DNA of 64,000 nt from Nectonema munidae (GCA_030549495.1 JAUIRK010000627.1:310001-374000), one strand, 5' to 3'; shown: positions 1 to 12,061, numbered from the stretch's first letter. Notes: a model not told the origin generated them from the sequence alone. Numbers and translations: made by a program.

Positions 1-467
1 TGTATATACAATTTTTAAACTACTTCGCATTGAGATGAGAAAAGTTTAAAGTCTGTTTTCGAATAAATCAAATCCGAAATTGTCTTTAGCTCAAATGGAT
101 CCAAAACTTAAGAGATTTAGCTAACAACCAGTTAACCGATTGAAACAAATTTATATTATATATTTTTTATTAAAAATTTTGAAACTTATTTGTTGTTTCA
201 TTGATAACGAATCGAGAGAGTTATACAAAATTCTTTTCAAACGAAGCTTGTCATCCAAATCCAAGTCATTCAAATCATCATTAGAAAAATGTAAATTTAA
301 TGAGTAATCAGCCAATTTTTTTTTGTAAGAATTTTTTCCTTCATTCTTTATATTTTCCCTTAAGTAAAACCTGAAAGCTGCGACCGAGCTAAAATCTACC
401 CTGTCGCATCTAAGAAGAGGTCGTTATATAAATGTGAAAAAATAAATTGAAAATAAGTGTGATCTAT
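1..467. other. AT-rich stretch, nothing recognised
   Basis: No coding segment, inverted repeat or known element could be supported here. The composition matches the AT-rich background. Confidence 0.4.
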
Positions 468-749
468 TTATTCATGATTCTTATTAATAAAAAAAATTTT
501 TATATCGAGTTGTTTCAGTTGGGAAAATCTATGCTCTTCAACAATTTTAGTTGCATTCTGTGAAAGTTTCAGAAGCTCTTCAGAATCAATTTGAAAAGAA
601 AAGTTCTTCAAATTTCTAAAGTTTTCAAATACTTGACTTGTGGTTATTCTTTCTACTTTTTGCCTAGTTTCTTCCTTATCAATATAAGTCATTTCAATAC
701 TCTTTTCACTGGATAGTTTTTCCTCGATAGATATTTTAAATATTTTCAT
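468..749 (-). CDS. small hypothetical ORF, unrecognised
   Basis: An open frame of about 93 codons from the ATG at 749; a slightly longer version would need a GTG start. The product is lysine- and glutamate-rich, helical and hydrophilic, begins MKIFKISIEE, and has no membrane segment or signal peptide that I can see. A short open stretch just upstream on the same strand (about 755-855, ending VGENIMEGLYKL) is separated from it by two TGA codons. The pair could therefore be a decayed longer gene. I recognise no family. It may be a chance frame or a transposon remnant. Confidence 0.22.
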   Translation of the reverse strand: MKIFKISIEEKLSSEKSIEMTYIDKEETRQKVERITTSQVFENFRNLKNFSFQIDSEELLKLSQNATKIVEEHRFSQLKQLDIKIFFINKNHE

Positions 750-752
750 CAC

Positions 753-2399
753 AATTTATATAATCCTTCCATGATATTTTCTCCAACAAAACTTAGCATT
801 CTCTTGGTAGTATTGTGGATATTTGAGGAGGAGACCTCTTGTTTTTGCTTCATCCCATTATCTTAGTTTTGCTCAATCATTTAATCATTGCAAATGCATG
901 TGGGCATAGCAGCTTATTTTCTCACACTTCTAGGCGAAAACATATGATATATTGTCAATATAGATTACATTTTAATGAAAGAAATTATCATGAATGCTAG
1001 ATGTTTGTCGTATTTTTTTAGGGAAACCAAAAAATTTTCAGGGGAGCTTGAAAAATAATTGAGGTGGGGGGGGGGGGGATTAAGAAATAAGGTAGCCCAC
1101 TGTTCTATAATAGTAACATATCATACATAGTTTTAAAAAAGATTTTTTCTTGATTAGACTTATATTTTGAAAAAACTTAATTATTAAAGACATCAACCTT
1201 AATGAACCCATTCACACCTGTACAGTTTGCTAAACATTTATGTTCTCCTACCTGCCAATAAAAGATGCAGACACTATTATGCCACCTAAACATCATAGAA
1301 TTTCAAAGCAAAAATTTCGTTAAAACGTTATAATATTCAATCGAATTAATGTTTTTCAAAAGATTAGAAAACCCTTTTTCTAAGATGAAAAGGCATTAAA
1401 ACTTGAAAATTTATGAAATTTTTAAACAACTTATTCTTTAAATTTAAAAATTTTATATTTTTTTTTGGTAAACAGACATTTGATTTATAGTTTATTATAT
1501 ATTCAAATTTTTGTATTGCTGTAGTTTTCATTTTATGTTGCTTTTTATCCGCGGCTTACTTTTGCCTGAACCTGGAATTTATAATGTTGTCCTGCCCAAA
1601 GTAAAGTTTTAGTTTTTAGGTTGTTTGAAGCGCCATCCATACATAAGCCACCTAAGCTGGTTTACAGGAAACAGCACGCTGCCCAGCAAGTAAGGTTTTA
1701 GCCATTTTAATTAAATCGTTATTTTTAAAAAAAAATTAAATATAAATAAAATAACTAATACTAAAATAAAAATTATTATATTTTTAATGAATTACTAAAT
1801 TACTTTGTGATCAATAATAATAATAATAATTTATTTATTGTGTTACTCATTACTAATTAACTAAATTTTATATAGTTACTTTCTACTAAATTTATTTGTT
1901 TTTTTCCATTTAGTGTATTCATTTACTACATGCGTCTAAAAAATTTTTCTGAGATATATATATGCTTGCTCTGAAGGGAATACTTAATACTTTTTAGTAA
2001 TTATAATCAAACAAATATCTGCCCTATAACAAAATGTATTCGTGTGTGTTTTCATACTTATTGTTGGAAATATAATTTGTTACTTATAAATAATATATTT
2101 TGGTTTATTAATAATTCCAATATATAGACAACAGGTTTGAAATTTGTTACTGAAGTATTTTGAGAAAATTAAACTATGACTCTGATGTCAAACATCGTGC
2201 CGGTGTCTTTAAACTAGCACATGTGACTAGCTTTACTCTAAGCTTCAGATTGCGTCCTCAGGTGCGGATAGAGGATCGTCCTATAGATATATAGGATAAG
2301 TGCGAATACACTGAATAAGGAGTCGCTGACAATTGAGACGCCTTTATGGTGGGTTTAAAAATGTCTTAAAACAATATACAAAAATGGCCAAAACATATA
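753..2399. other. non-coding AT-rich region with short palindrome
   Basis: No gene could be supported. There is a poly-G run near 1065-1078, a run of TAA trinucleotides near 1815-1830, and a short palindrome at 2279-2296 with 7-bp arms TCCTATA/TATAGGA around GATA. Confidence 0.4.
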
Positions 2400-2835
2400 A
2401 TATGGGCATCTGCCAGCCTGGCACTCTTTCCACGGAAACAGTCATTTGTTTAATTTCATATCTCTGTTTCTATTTGCTTAGCCAACCTTCAGAAGCAGAA
2501 AAGCTGGGCAAGTTTAACTGTAAGGCAAACTGCTGTGCTTTTTATTTAATCAAAGTGCCACTAATGGGAATATTCTTTTCTCTAGCTGTTCTGAACCATA
2601 CAATCATCAGCTCATTAATATCTGAAAACTTGCTTTTAACTACTCTAAACTTGCTTCCTGATGGTGCTTCTTCTACTTTTGATTTCCATTTTTCTTTAAA
2701 CTTCAAAATTTCACACACGGTTGACTTTCCAATTCCATATTTTGACGAAGCACTGTCTCTTGACATGCCATTTTCAATTTCTTCAATCATTCTCACCTTT
2801 TTTAAATCAAGTTCTAATCTTTTCCGTTTTGACAT
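2400..2835 (-). pseudogene. pogo/Tigger (CENP-B-like) transposase, N-terminal DNA-binding region
   Basis: The frame opens at the ATG at 2835 with MSKRKRLELDLKKVRMIEEI. This is a CENP-B N-terminal / psq helix-turn-helix (residues about 1-50, with YGIGKSTVCEILKFKEKW). The start of a Tc5/CENPB-type helix-turn-helix follows (FSDINELMIVWFRTAREKNI). An in-frame TAA at 2542-2544 stops it, but the same frame continues with KAQQFALQLNLPSFSASEGW, which is the expected rest of that domain, until a TAG at 2470-2472. The DDE catalytic domain is absent downstream. This is therefore a dead N-terminal fragment of a transposase that would bind its own terminal repeats. The long plus-strand frame across the same DNA is a shadow. 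Confidence 0.72.
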
Positions 2836-3759
2836 GTTTATAATTTATTTTAATTTTCTAGAAAAAGAAAATTTTTGATGTAAATTGTATGAATAAACAC
2901 TTTTTTAGAAAAAAAATTTGAAATTATAAAAATAATTTATAAATGTGTATTGTTTTACATAAAAAAACTGAACAAAAGAAAAGGTTAATCAATAATTTCA
3001 TCTAAAACATTGTTGTAACCCTATCAATTAAACTACAAAAAACATTTGCTCAACATTGAAAACATTACTTGCTGAAGTAAATAAAAATGCTAATGTCAAT
3101 TAAAAAATCGTTAAAGAAGAGTTCAGATCTTTTTTTTGTTTTAATTTTTCAAACATCATATATAGACTCAAGGCTTAGATAAGTGATTTAAATTGGAAAA
3201 TAATTTTTTTATTCCATGATAAGAAATCCTTTTTAGAAAAATTATTGTGTTTTAGTTTCATCCATAATTTTGCGAAGACTATTTCAAGACTTTTGAAAAA
3301 GTTAAATTATTTGCAGTGTTTCTGTATATTGTTTTTATAAAATTCAAAGTGTTAAATGTTCAGTTGACTATTCGGTTTCATTAATTATCTTTTATTTCAT
3401 TATTTATAAATTATTTCTGTTATAAGTATAAAAAATAACGTACCTTCTTTGAGAATAAGGCTTTATTCAACAATAAAAATAAAGGTTATAGAAGATCCAT
3501 ATTAGGAAAAGAATAAGATTAATAGCTGGAACGAAACAAACGCAAAAAGGAAATAAACAAAATAAATGAAACAAATTAGCAAGCTCTTAATTTTATAACA
3601 ATTTCATTATTTATCAATGAAAATAAATTTATTGAGTATCTATTTTCACTTTCTTCAAGAATAAGGCCTCCAAAATTTTCGAAAATTTTTTTTGCATCTA
3701 TTATCATATAAAAATTTATATTTACAACAGAACATAGCGTAACTTTAATATATAGGCAA
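2836..3759. other. AT-rich stretch between pogo-like pieces
   Basis: No convincing coding sequence. It may be the untranslated 5' part of the same pogo-like element, because it lies between the transposase start at 2835 and a pogo-type terminus at 4021. This link is inference. Confidence 0.3.
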
Positions 3760-4021
3760 TTAAATATAATATAATATAATTTTTGATACTTTTTTTGAAA
3801 AAAAAGTTCGGTTTTCGGTATTCTGGATAATATAATATAATATAATATAATTTTTGATACTTTTTTTTTAAAAAAAGTTCGGTTTACGGTATTCTGGAAA
3901 ATTCGGTTTCTGTTCAACGATTTAATAGCAGTTTGTTGAGATTTATATTTGGACTCAAAAAAAAGTTCGGTTTCTTAGAAAGTTCGGTTTTCAAAGCGTT
4001 CGGTTTAAAGAGAGTTTACTG
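3760..4021 (-). repeat. pogo/Tigger-type terminal inverted repeat with internal duplication
   Basis: Read on the minus strand from 4021, the sequence is CAGTAAACTCTCTTTAAACC followed by several spaced copies of CCGAAC. That is the typical layout of a pogo/Tigger terminus (CAGT start, TA target). The flank is TA-rich. A block of about 70 bp ending in a 'gttcggttt...ggtattctgga' segment occurs twice in tandem (about 3768-3829 and 3827-3897), each preceded by repeated 'ataat' units. The opposite terminus was not found, so the element limits are unknown. The minus-strand open frame 3576-3917 runs through these repeats and is unlikely to be a protein. Confidence 0.5.
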
Positions 4022-4407
4022 TATATATATATATAAACACTACACCAATTAGATGCAATCACAACATAGCATACTGGTTACATCTCAAATGCACACAATT
4101 CTCACTTAAATAGTACAACGCAAACTGGACATGCGCAACACACGCAAAACACAATTTTCACAAAAGATTTCAGCTTCTCAATAACCTTGATTTAATGCCA
4201 TCGATCGGTCCGATAAGAAGCTCGTGGATAAACGAGGTGGCAAAAACTGAGGGAAGGCTGAAAGAAATTTTTTAACAAACCGATGATATCACAGAAACCT
4301 TTTTTTTCAGTCAAGATTTATTTGAACATGTGAAATTAGTAATTTATTGAAAAAACAAATAAAATTGATGTTGATAAAACTTTATTTTGATTTTTAATAA
4401 AAAAAAT
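4022..4407. other. spacer, no gene seen
   Basis: A TA microsatellite at 4021-4033 is followed by non-coding sequence up to the next pogo-like remnant. Confidence 0.35.
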
Positions 4408-4946
4408 TTATTTGACAAAAAAGTCTACAATACTTAATTGCTTATATCTTTCTGATGGCGCAAAACGCTTTTCCAAGCTTTCCAAATGTATGAGATCTTC
4501 ATTTGTCATACGAACATCCGATTCAGTAACCTTTCGCTTCCATCTACATTACAGGCTAGAGCCACTGTAACTCTATCCTTCTGCTTTTTCGCACCTTTTG
4601 TAAATTCTTTTGTTGTTAAAGATTTGTTTGGAAGTTGACGATAGAATAGACTTGTTTCATCCATATTAAAAACATTTTTTAAATCATAACGATTGATTTT
4701 TTCTTTAGCCAGAGATAGTTTGCATGCTTAGTTGTTTTTTGACGTTTTGCTTCCGATTCTTGATTTCTTTTAAATTTTTCTTTTTTGCTGAATGATTTCC
4801 CCAATTGTTCTCCTTTTTATATCTTCTTTCCATAAGCAACTAAAATGGTCTGCAATTTTCTGATGACTTTCTTTTGAATCAATTAATATTTTTTTTTGTT
4901 CAAAAGTGAAAACGAAACGTTTATGTTTAGTTACTTTATCACTCAT
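4408..4946 (-). pseudogene. internally deleted pogo/Tigger-like transposase
   Basis: From the ATG at 4946 the minus strand encodes MSDKVTKHKRFVFTFEQKKI, a CENP-B N-terminal helix-turn-helix. After two in-frame stops comes the first part of a DDE_1 nuclease (YDLKNVFNMDETSLFYRQ, with the first catalytic Asp in NMDET, then KGAKKQKDRVTVALACNVDG). The reading then jumps directly to a C-terminal tail (TNEDLIHLESLEKRF...QLSIVDFFVK) ending at the TAA at 4408-4410. Family members are usually about 400-600 aa, so the central catalytic core with the second and third acidic residues is missing. The copy cannot make a working transposase. It differs in sequence from the fragment at 2400-2835 and so represents a second pogo-like family. 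Confidence 0.75.
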
Positions 4947-6029
4947 TATCTAAAATAAAAATGAGTAACAATAAATGCTTAAAACAAAAAAAAATTAGTA
5001 AAATAATTCCTTTGATTGACTACACAGAAAAGAATGAAAAAATTGCTAAAAAAATTAGAATATCTAAAATTAAAATTGAAGCCTCTTCAATTACAAATAT
5101 AAAAATTTAAATATATAAATTTCTTCTTTTATCAAAGAAAAAAACTTGTCTATAAAAGCAGAAACACACTTACTTTCTATCTAAACTCAGTGATAGGCTT
5201 AAATGAAACCTAATATTACTGTTATGAAAAGTATAAATTTATTCTAATTAATCGACAAATAAATAAGGTGGAAAAATGAAAAAAGGATCAAAGAGAAATA
5301 TTTTCTGATAGATTTGAATACACTGATTTCAATGTTGCAATTATTTTTTGTGAAAATATTTTTGTCTCAAAATATTTCAGGTAAAAATGAAAATTAACTT
5401 TTTGTTTACATATTCTTGTTTAGTATAAAAATCTTTACAAATTGATGTCTTAAACATGGAAAAATGATGAATGAAGATTTACTTTTTTAAAAATTTCTCC
5501 TTGTATTCCCCCTTAAAAAAAGTCAAAAAATATTGAAAAAATTATTAATTTTTTAGCGTAGTATATTTTATTATTAGGTATATTTTATGAATATGCAAAA
5601 AAATGAAAAAAATATGTAATTATTCATTTTACACGTTAAAATATAGTGACAAATAGCAAAATTTTGCATATTGTTCAAAGTCATAAATAAAAATTGAAAT
5701 TTTTTCAAAAACGAAACGATATGCAAAATGTGGATAAAAGGATGCTCTTTAAGATAGGCATGGTTTAAATGTATTCTTAAAAAATTCTCGCATTAAGTTT
5801 TCTTTCAAATTTAAAAATTTGTAAATTTTTTACACAAAAATTGTTAAAATCAAAAATAAATATTTTTCAAAATTTTAAAATATTAGAATAAAATTCATGA
5901 AATTTTAAATAGGTTGATATAAAATTTTGAAAAAAATTATTTTGTTTTGATGTAAAATTTTTGAATCAAAAATGTTAACTTTTTGAAAATTGAAACCTTT
6001 TTTTATAAAAAATCGGAAAAAAAATTGAA
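4947..6029. other. AT-rich stretch, nothing recognised
   Basis: No coding segment or repeat was recognised. A-rich and T-rich homopolymers dominate. Confidence 0.4.
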
Positions 6030-9000
6030 TAAAAAATGTAAAATAAAAAGTAATTTGAACAGAATAAAAAAGAAAAATATTTCCTCAATAAAAAAGAAAA
6101 ATACAGATATTTCCTCAATAAAAAAGAAAAAAACAAATATTTACTCTAAAAACTCATTTGATTCAAATTCCATCAAATTTTTGATTTTTACTTTTTGAAA
6201 TAAATGATTCAATTTGTTAGTGACTAAAAATTCATAATATAATATTATTGTTTTGAAAATCATATTTCTTCTTTCTATTTGATTTAGTTGTCTTTTAAAA
6301 TGTAAAATATAAATAATTTGAAGAGAATAAAAAAGAAAAATACTCGAAAAACTCATTTCATTCCAATTTCATTAAATTTTTGATTTTTACTCTTTGAAAT
6401 AAATTATTCGATTTGTTAGTGACTAAAAATGCAAATATAATATTATTGTCTTGAAAATCATATTTCTTCTTTCTATTTGATTTAGTTGTCTTACTAAATG
6501 TAAAATAAAAATAATTTGAAATGAATAAAAAAGAAAACTACTTGAAAAACTCATTTCATTCAAATTCGATTTAATTTTTCATTTTTACTTTTTGAAATAA
6601 ATGATTCAATTTGTTAGTGACTAAAAATTCAAATATAATATAGTAATGTTGTCTTGGAAAATATCTTTCTTCTTTCTATTTGATTTAGTTGTCTTTTAAA
6701 ATGTAAAATATAAATAATATGAAGAGAATAAAAAAGAAAAATACTCGAAAAACTCATTTCGTTCCAGTTTCATTTGATATTTGATTTTTACTCTTCGAAA
6801 TAAATGCTTCAATTTGTTAGTGACTAAAAATTAAATATAATATAGTAATTTTGTCTTGGAAAATATTTTTTCTTTCTATTTGATTTAGTTGTTTTTAAAA
6901 TGTAAAATATAAATAATTTGAAGAGAATAAAAAAGAAAATACTGAAAAACTATTTCATTCAATTTATTAAATTTTGATTTTACTTTTGAAATAAATTATT
7001 GATTTGTTAGTGACTAAAAATGCAAATATAATATTATTGTCTTGAAAATCATATTTCTTCTTTCTATTTGATTTAGTTGTCTTACTAAATGTAAAATAAA
7101 AATTATTTGAAATGAATAAAAAAGAAAACTACTTGAAAAACTCATTTCATTCAAATTCGATTTAATTTTTCATTTTTACATTTTGAAATAAATGATTCAA
7201 TTTGTTAGTGATTAAAAATTCAAATATAATATAGTAATGTTATCTTGGAAAATATCTTTCTTCTTTCTATTTGATTTAGTTGTCTTTTAAAATGTAAAAT
7301 ATAAATAATTTGAAGAGAATAAAAAAAATGATAATAAAAAATAAATGATTCAATTTGTTAGTGACTAAAAATTCAAATATAATATAGTAATGTTGTCTTG
7401 GAAAATATCTTTCTTCTTTCTATTTGATTTAGTTGTCTTTTAAAATGTAAAATATAAATAATTTGAAGAGAATAAAAAAAATGATAAAAAATGATAATAA
7501 AAAATAAATGATTCAATTTGTTAGTGACTAAAAATTCAAATATAATATAGTAATGTTGTCTTGGAAAATATCTTTCTTCTTTCTATTTGATTTAGTTGTC
7601 TTTTAAAATGTAAAATATAAATAATTTGAAGAGAATAAAAAAAAATACTCGAAAAATTCATTTCGTTCCAATTTCATTTGATATTTGATTTTTACTCTTC
7701 GAAATAAATGATTCAATTTGTTAGTGACTAAAAATTCAAATATAATATAGTAATGTTGTCTTGGAAAATATCTTTCTTCTTTCTATTTGATTTAGTTGTC
7801 TTTTAAAATGTAAAATATAAATAATTTGAAGAGAATAAAAAAGAAAAATACTCGAAAAACTCATTTCATTCCAATTTCATTAAATTTTTGATTTTTACTC
7901 TTTGAAATAAATTATTCGATTTGTTAGTGACTAAAAATGCAAATATAATATTATTATCTTGAAAATCATATTTCTTCTTTCTATTTGATTTAGTTGTCTT
8001 ACTAAATGTAAAATAAAAATTATTTGAAATGAATAAAAAAGAAAACTACTTGAAAAACTCATTTCATTCAAATTCGATTTAATTTTTCATTTTTACTTTT
8101 TGAAATAAATGATTCAATTTGTTAATGACTAAAAATTCAAATATAATATAGTAATGTTGTCTTGGAAAATATCTTTCTTCTTTCTATTTGATTTAGTTGT
8201 CTTTTAAAATGTAAAATATAAATAATTTGAAGAGAATAAAAAAAATGATAATAAAAAATAAATGATTCAATTTGTTAGTGACTAAAAATTCAAATATAAT
8301 ATAGTAATGTTGTCTTGGAAAATATCTTTCTTCTTTCTATTTGATTTAGTTGTCTTTTAAAATGTAAAATATAAATAATTTGAAGAGAATAAAAAAAATG
8401 ATAAAAAATGATAATAAAAAATAAATGATTCAATTTGTTAGTGACTAAAAATTCAAATATAATATAGTAATGTTGTCTTGGAAAATATCTTTCTTCTTTC
8501 TATTTGATTTAGTTGTCTTTTAAAATGTAAAATATAAATAATTTGAAGAGAATAAAAAAAAATACTCGAAAAATTCATTTCGTTCCAATTTCATTTGATA
8601 TTTGATTTTTACTCTTCGAAATAAATGATTCAATTTGTTGGTGACTAAAAATTCAAATATAATATAGTAATGTTGTCTTGGAAAATATCTTTCTTCTTTC
8701 TATTTGATTTAGTTGTCTTTTAAAATGTAAAATATAAATAATTTGAAGAGAATAAAAAAAAATACTCGAAAAATTCATTTCGTTCCAATTTCATTTGATA
8801 TTTGATTTTTACTCTTCCAAATAAATGATTCAATTTGTTAGTGACTAAAAATTCAAATATAATATAGTAATGTTGTCTTGGAAAATATCTTTCTTCTTTC
8901 TATTTGATTTAGTTGTCTTTTAAAATGTAAAATATAAATAATTTGAAGAGAATAAAAAAAATGATAAAAAATGATAATAAAAAATAAATGATTCAATTTG

Positions 9001-9765
9001 TTAGTGACTAAAAATTCAAATATAATATAGTAATGTTGTCTTGGAAAATATCTTTCTTCTTTCTATTTGATTTAGTTGTCTTTTAAAATGTAAAATATAA
9101 ATAATTTGAAGAGAATAAAAAAAAATACTCGAAAAATTCATTTAGTTCCAATTTCATTTGATATTTGATTTTTACTCTTCGAAATAAATGATTCAATTTG
9201 TTAGTGACTAAAAATTCAAATATAATATAGTAATGTTGTCTTGGAAAATATCTTTCTTCTTTCTATTTGATTTAGTTGTCTTTTAAAATGTAAAATATAA
9301 ATAATTTGAAGAGAATAAAAAAAAATACTCGAAAAATTCATTTTGTTCCAATTTCATTTGATATTTGATTTTTACTCTTCGAAATAAATGATTCAATTTG
9401 TTAGTGACTAAAAATTCAAATATAATATAGTAATGTTGTCTTGGAAAATATCTTTCTTCTTTCTATTTGATTTAGTTGTCTTTTAAAATGTAAAATATAA
9501 ATAATTTGAAGAGAATAAAAAAATGATAAAAAATGATAATAAAAAATAAATGATTCAATTTGTTAGTGACTAAAAATTCAAATATAATATAGTAATGTTG
9601 TCTTGGAAAATATATTTCTTCTTTCTATTTGATTTAGTTGTCTTTTAAAATGTAAAATATAAATAATTTGAAGAGAATAAAATGGAAAAATACTCGAAAA
9701 ACTCATTTCGTCCCAATTTTATTTGATATTTGATTTTTACTCTTCGAAATAAATGATTGGGTTTA
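6030..9765. repeat. tandem satellite array with higher-order structure
   Basis: About 20 head-to-tail monomers share a core with 'tttgttagtgactaaaaat', 'tctttctatttgatttagtt' and 'gtaaaatataaataatttga'. Landmark positions are 6213, 6412, 6610, 6813, 7003, 7201, 7354, 7517, 7717, 7920, 8118, 8271, 8434, 8634, 8834, 8997, 9197, 9397 and 9559. Spacing is about 190-203 bp for full monomers and 153 or 163 bp for monomers in which a segment of 40-50 bp is replaced by 'aaaatgataataaaaaata'. The spacing series 198-153-163-200 starts at 7003 and again at 7920, a 917-bp higher-order unit. Units on the left are more diverged than those on the right. The short open frames across it are low-complexity artefacts. 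Confidence 0.93.
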
Positions 9766-9964
9766 TTAGTGAAAAGTTGATAAAAAAATTTTATCCAGTA
9801 ATTTACTATGATCATAGTTGATAATACCAACCAAAAAGTAAGTTAAACTATCTAAATAGCGTAACAACTACTAGTTTGCCAACTATTATAACGGTATTAC
9901 CTCTGTGAAACAACATTAAAATTTCGCTTCGCCTGAAAGAAAATGTCAGGCCAATAGATTAATT
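9766..9964. other. array edge and short spacer
   Basis: The satellite decays into unique sequence here. No gene is seen. Confidence 0.3.
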
Positions 9965-10892
9965 TCAGTCTTGTAGAATTTTTTTTAACCATTCTTTATG
10001 ATTTTTCTTTTTCTTGCCTTTACTTTTTCCAAGTATTTATCGCGACTTTTTCTTTACTTTGCCCATTTTGTTCGTATTGAAGAGCATTTCAACTAATTGC
10101 ATATACTTGTCATTACTAGGGTATCTATAAAAAAAGTGTCGCTTTAGAAATATTCTCAAAGTTGTAAAATATTTTATAGTAACTTACAAACCACCATCAT
10201 AACGAGTAAATTCAATCTACAAAACATCAAGCAACTTTGAAATGTCTGACTTGGTCAAGCTTTCTTCGAATTCTAGTTTGTTCAAGAGTCCTCTTTGAGT
10301 TGTGGCTTTGGGAAAAACCTAATTTTTTGGCCAAGAAAGTGTCCGTCTCAATAACATATGCTTTCATGTAAAAAAAAATTCAACTTACTCTGTATAACTC
10401 GATTTTGCACTTGCTTTAGATTCTGCAAAAAACTGGTGTATTGAGATGAGTGTGAATCTTCTCTCATATTATCAAATTCATTTTTTTTAAAATTCTTTCA
10501 CTATACTCGTAGACTCAACTTCAATAACTTTAATTTTTAAAATGTTCACCTTTGCAATTTCATTTAAATTGTGTTCATCAATATCAATGAATTCTTCGAC
10601 ATCATGGCCATACTATTTCAAATTGAAACTAGTTTTTACTTTGAGTTCTTTTTGAATAAAGTCCTTCAAACTGGAAATTGTAGGATTGAAGAAAAGTGGG
10701 AATTTTTTTGTAACATATTTGTAATATAAAACCAAAAATTTTTGACTTAAATAAACAAAACAAATTTAAAAAATAAAAAACTTCATAAAAACTACGTTCG
10801 TAGAATAATTAATAGGCAAGTTATAAAAAGCTAAAGGATCCGTTAAGTCTTGAATGCTCAAAACGAAATAATCATAAGAATTTTCGACCTCA
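9965..10892 (-). pseudogene. decayed spliced gene, possibly SAMD3-like
   Basis: Four exon-like blocks on the minus strand are separated by intron-like gaps. Block 1 (about 10796-10892) reads ENSYDYFVLSIQDLTDPLAF. Block 2 (10389 to about 10680) reads LKDFIQKELKVKTSFNLK, stop, YGHDVEEFIDIDEHNLNEIA, and ends at a GTAAGT donor. Block 3 (10188-10318) follows a TTAG acceptor, reads ATTQRGLLNKLEFEESLTKS and ends at another GTAAGT donor. Block 4 (9965-10124) follows a TATAG acceptor, reads YPSNDKYMQLVEMLFNTNKM and stops at a TGA. Blocks 3 and 4 join in phase. In-frame stops occur in blocks 2, 3 and 4. The order of a ubiquitin-like/PB1-like segment followed by a 'YPSDK'-type segment resembles the repeated SAMD3-like proteins of many animals. 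That match is from memory and only moderate. It could instead be an intron-bearing transposon gene. Confidence 0.4.
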
Positions 10893-11284
10893 AATGCATT
10901 GTAATGAGAATAAAAAAACTTCGATATTAGCCGAGAAGGGAGAAAACTTTTTTAAATATAAAACAATACTTAATTTTGTAAAAACTAATGTCTAAAGAAA
11001 ACTTTGAAAAAACAACACATTCATCACTATTAAGTATATCCGTTATAAGTAATTTTTGTAATAAATAGTTTTTTGTCCCATTTTTGACGATGGTTACCAA
11101 ATTTAAAGAACCTTAATTGCCGAAGTTTATTTTTGTTTTAATATATAGTAAAAAAGTCTAAAAACGAATAGTAAACAAAAATTTTGGAAAAAAATTATTT
11201 TATATGGCAAAATTTACATGGGTCGCCCCTGACCTGCTAGCAAAGTACAAATTGATAATGAAAAATAAAACATTGGTTAAATGA
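10893..11284. other. spacer, no gene seen
   Basis: AT-rich sequence between the spliced pseudogene and the LINE 3' end. Nothing was recognised. Confidence 0.3.
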
Positions 11285-11384
11285 GTATAAGAAGAAGAAG
11301 AAGTTTTTATTTTTAAATATATTCATAATTGCACAACTAATACAACAGTTAAAATGGTATAGTTTATAAAAATATATGCAAAAT
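11285..11384 (-). repeat. LINE 3' tail with CTT repeat
   Basis: On the minus strand the sequence after the LINE stop codon ends in a (CTT)n run (plus-strand 'aagaagaagaag' at 11289-11302). Retrotransposons of the CR1/L2 type often end in a short simple repeat instead of poly(A). A similar (CTT)n end occurs at 56903-56921. Confidence 0.45.
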
Positions 11385-12061
11385 TTAAAAATAAATAATA
11401 ATATAGTATAAATGCTTGTTAAAAGATATATACAAATCATTGAAAAAGTAGGTTTTGAGAGAAGATTTAAAGAGTTTAGAGTCCTGAATTTCACGAAGAT
11501 GAAGCGGTAAAGCATTCCAGTACTTTGGGCAAGTAAATTGAAATGTTGATCTTTCAGAACAAGAGAGATACCTCGGAACAAATAATTCAATGTGATGGGA
11601 AGGATGTAGATGTAAGCATTTATACAAATATACAGGCTCCTTGTACTCTAAAGTTTTAAAAGTTAAGAGAATCATTTTAAATACTGTTCTTTTTTCAATT
11701 TCAAGCCAGTGAAATTCACGTAGCTGGATATGCACACTTTCAAATCTTCTTTTTCCAGTTATAACTCTAATACACGTGTTTTGAAGAATTTGAAGTTTTT
11801 TCAGCAATATTTTATGACACCAAGAAAGAAGGCAATTACAATAATCAAGTTTTGATATAACAAATGAGTGCATTACCGTTTTAATTTTTTCAGGTTCAAG
11901 AAATTTAGCAGTTTTTCTCAGCTTTCTCACAACAGCATATCCTGTAGACAAAATTTAATTTACATATTCTTTCATTTTCAAATGAACATCAAGTTTGACA
12001 CCCAAAATGTCAATGCATTCAGATAGCTTAAGCTTTCTAAGATCATTCAATATAATCTTTC
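11385..12061 (-). pseudogene. 5'-truncated CR1/L2-like LINE, reverse transcriptase C-terminus
   Basis: The minus-strand frame encodes the last 220 or so residues of a non-LTR retrotransposon polymerase: LGVKLDVHLKMKEYVN, a TAA, then STGYAVVRKLRKTAKFLEPE, KLDYCNCLLS, LQNTCIRVITGKRRF, LREFHWLEIEKRTVFKMILL and CPKYWNALPLHLREI. This is the thumb and post-RT region that in CR1/L2-type elements follows the YxDD active site. The palm with the active site is missing, as expected from 5' truncation during target-primed insertion. From 11951 to the stop at 11385 the frame is open for 188 codons. A single in-frame TAA just upstream marks it as dead. Confidence 0.85.

Noticed and set aside
2333-2878. Long plus-strand open frame
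   Set aside because: It lies antisense over the pogo/Tigger helix-turn-helix remnant, whose protein match is clear on the other strand.
3576-3917. Minus-strand open frame of 113 codons
   Set aside because: It runs through the duplicated AT-rich terminal region of a pogo-like element; composition is low-complexity and no domain is visible.
5983-6356. Two short open frames at the satellite edge
   Set aside because: Lysine- or phenylalanine-rich translations of A/T repeats, not proteins.
6030-9765. CRISPR-like array
   Set aside because: Monomers are contiguous 150-200 bp satellite units without unique spacers, in a eukaryotic context.
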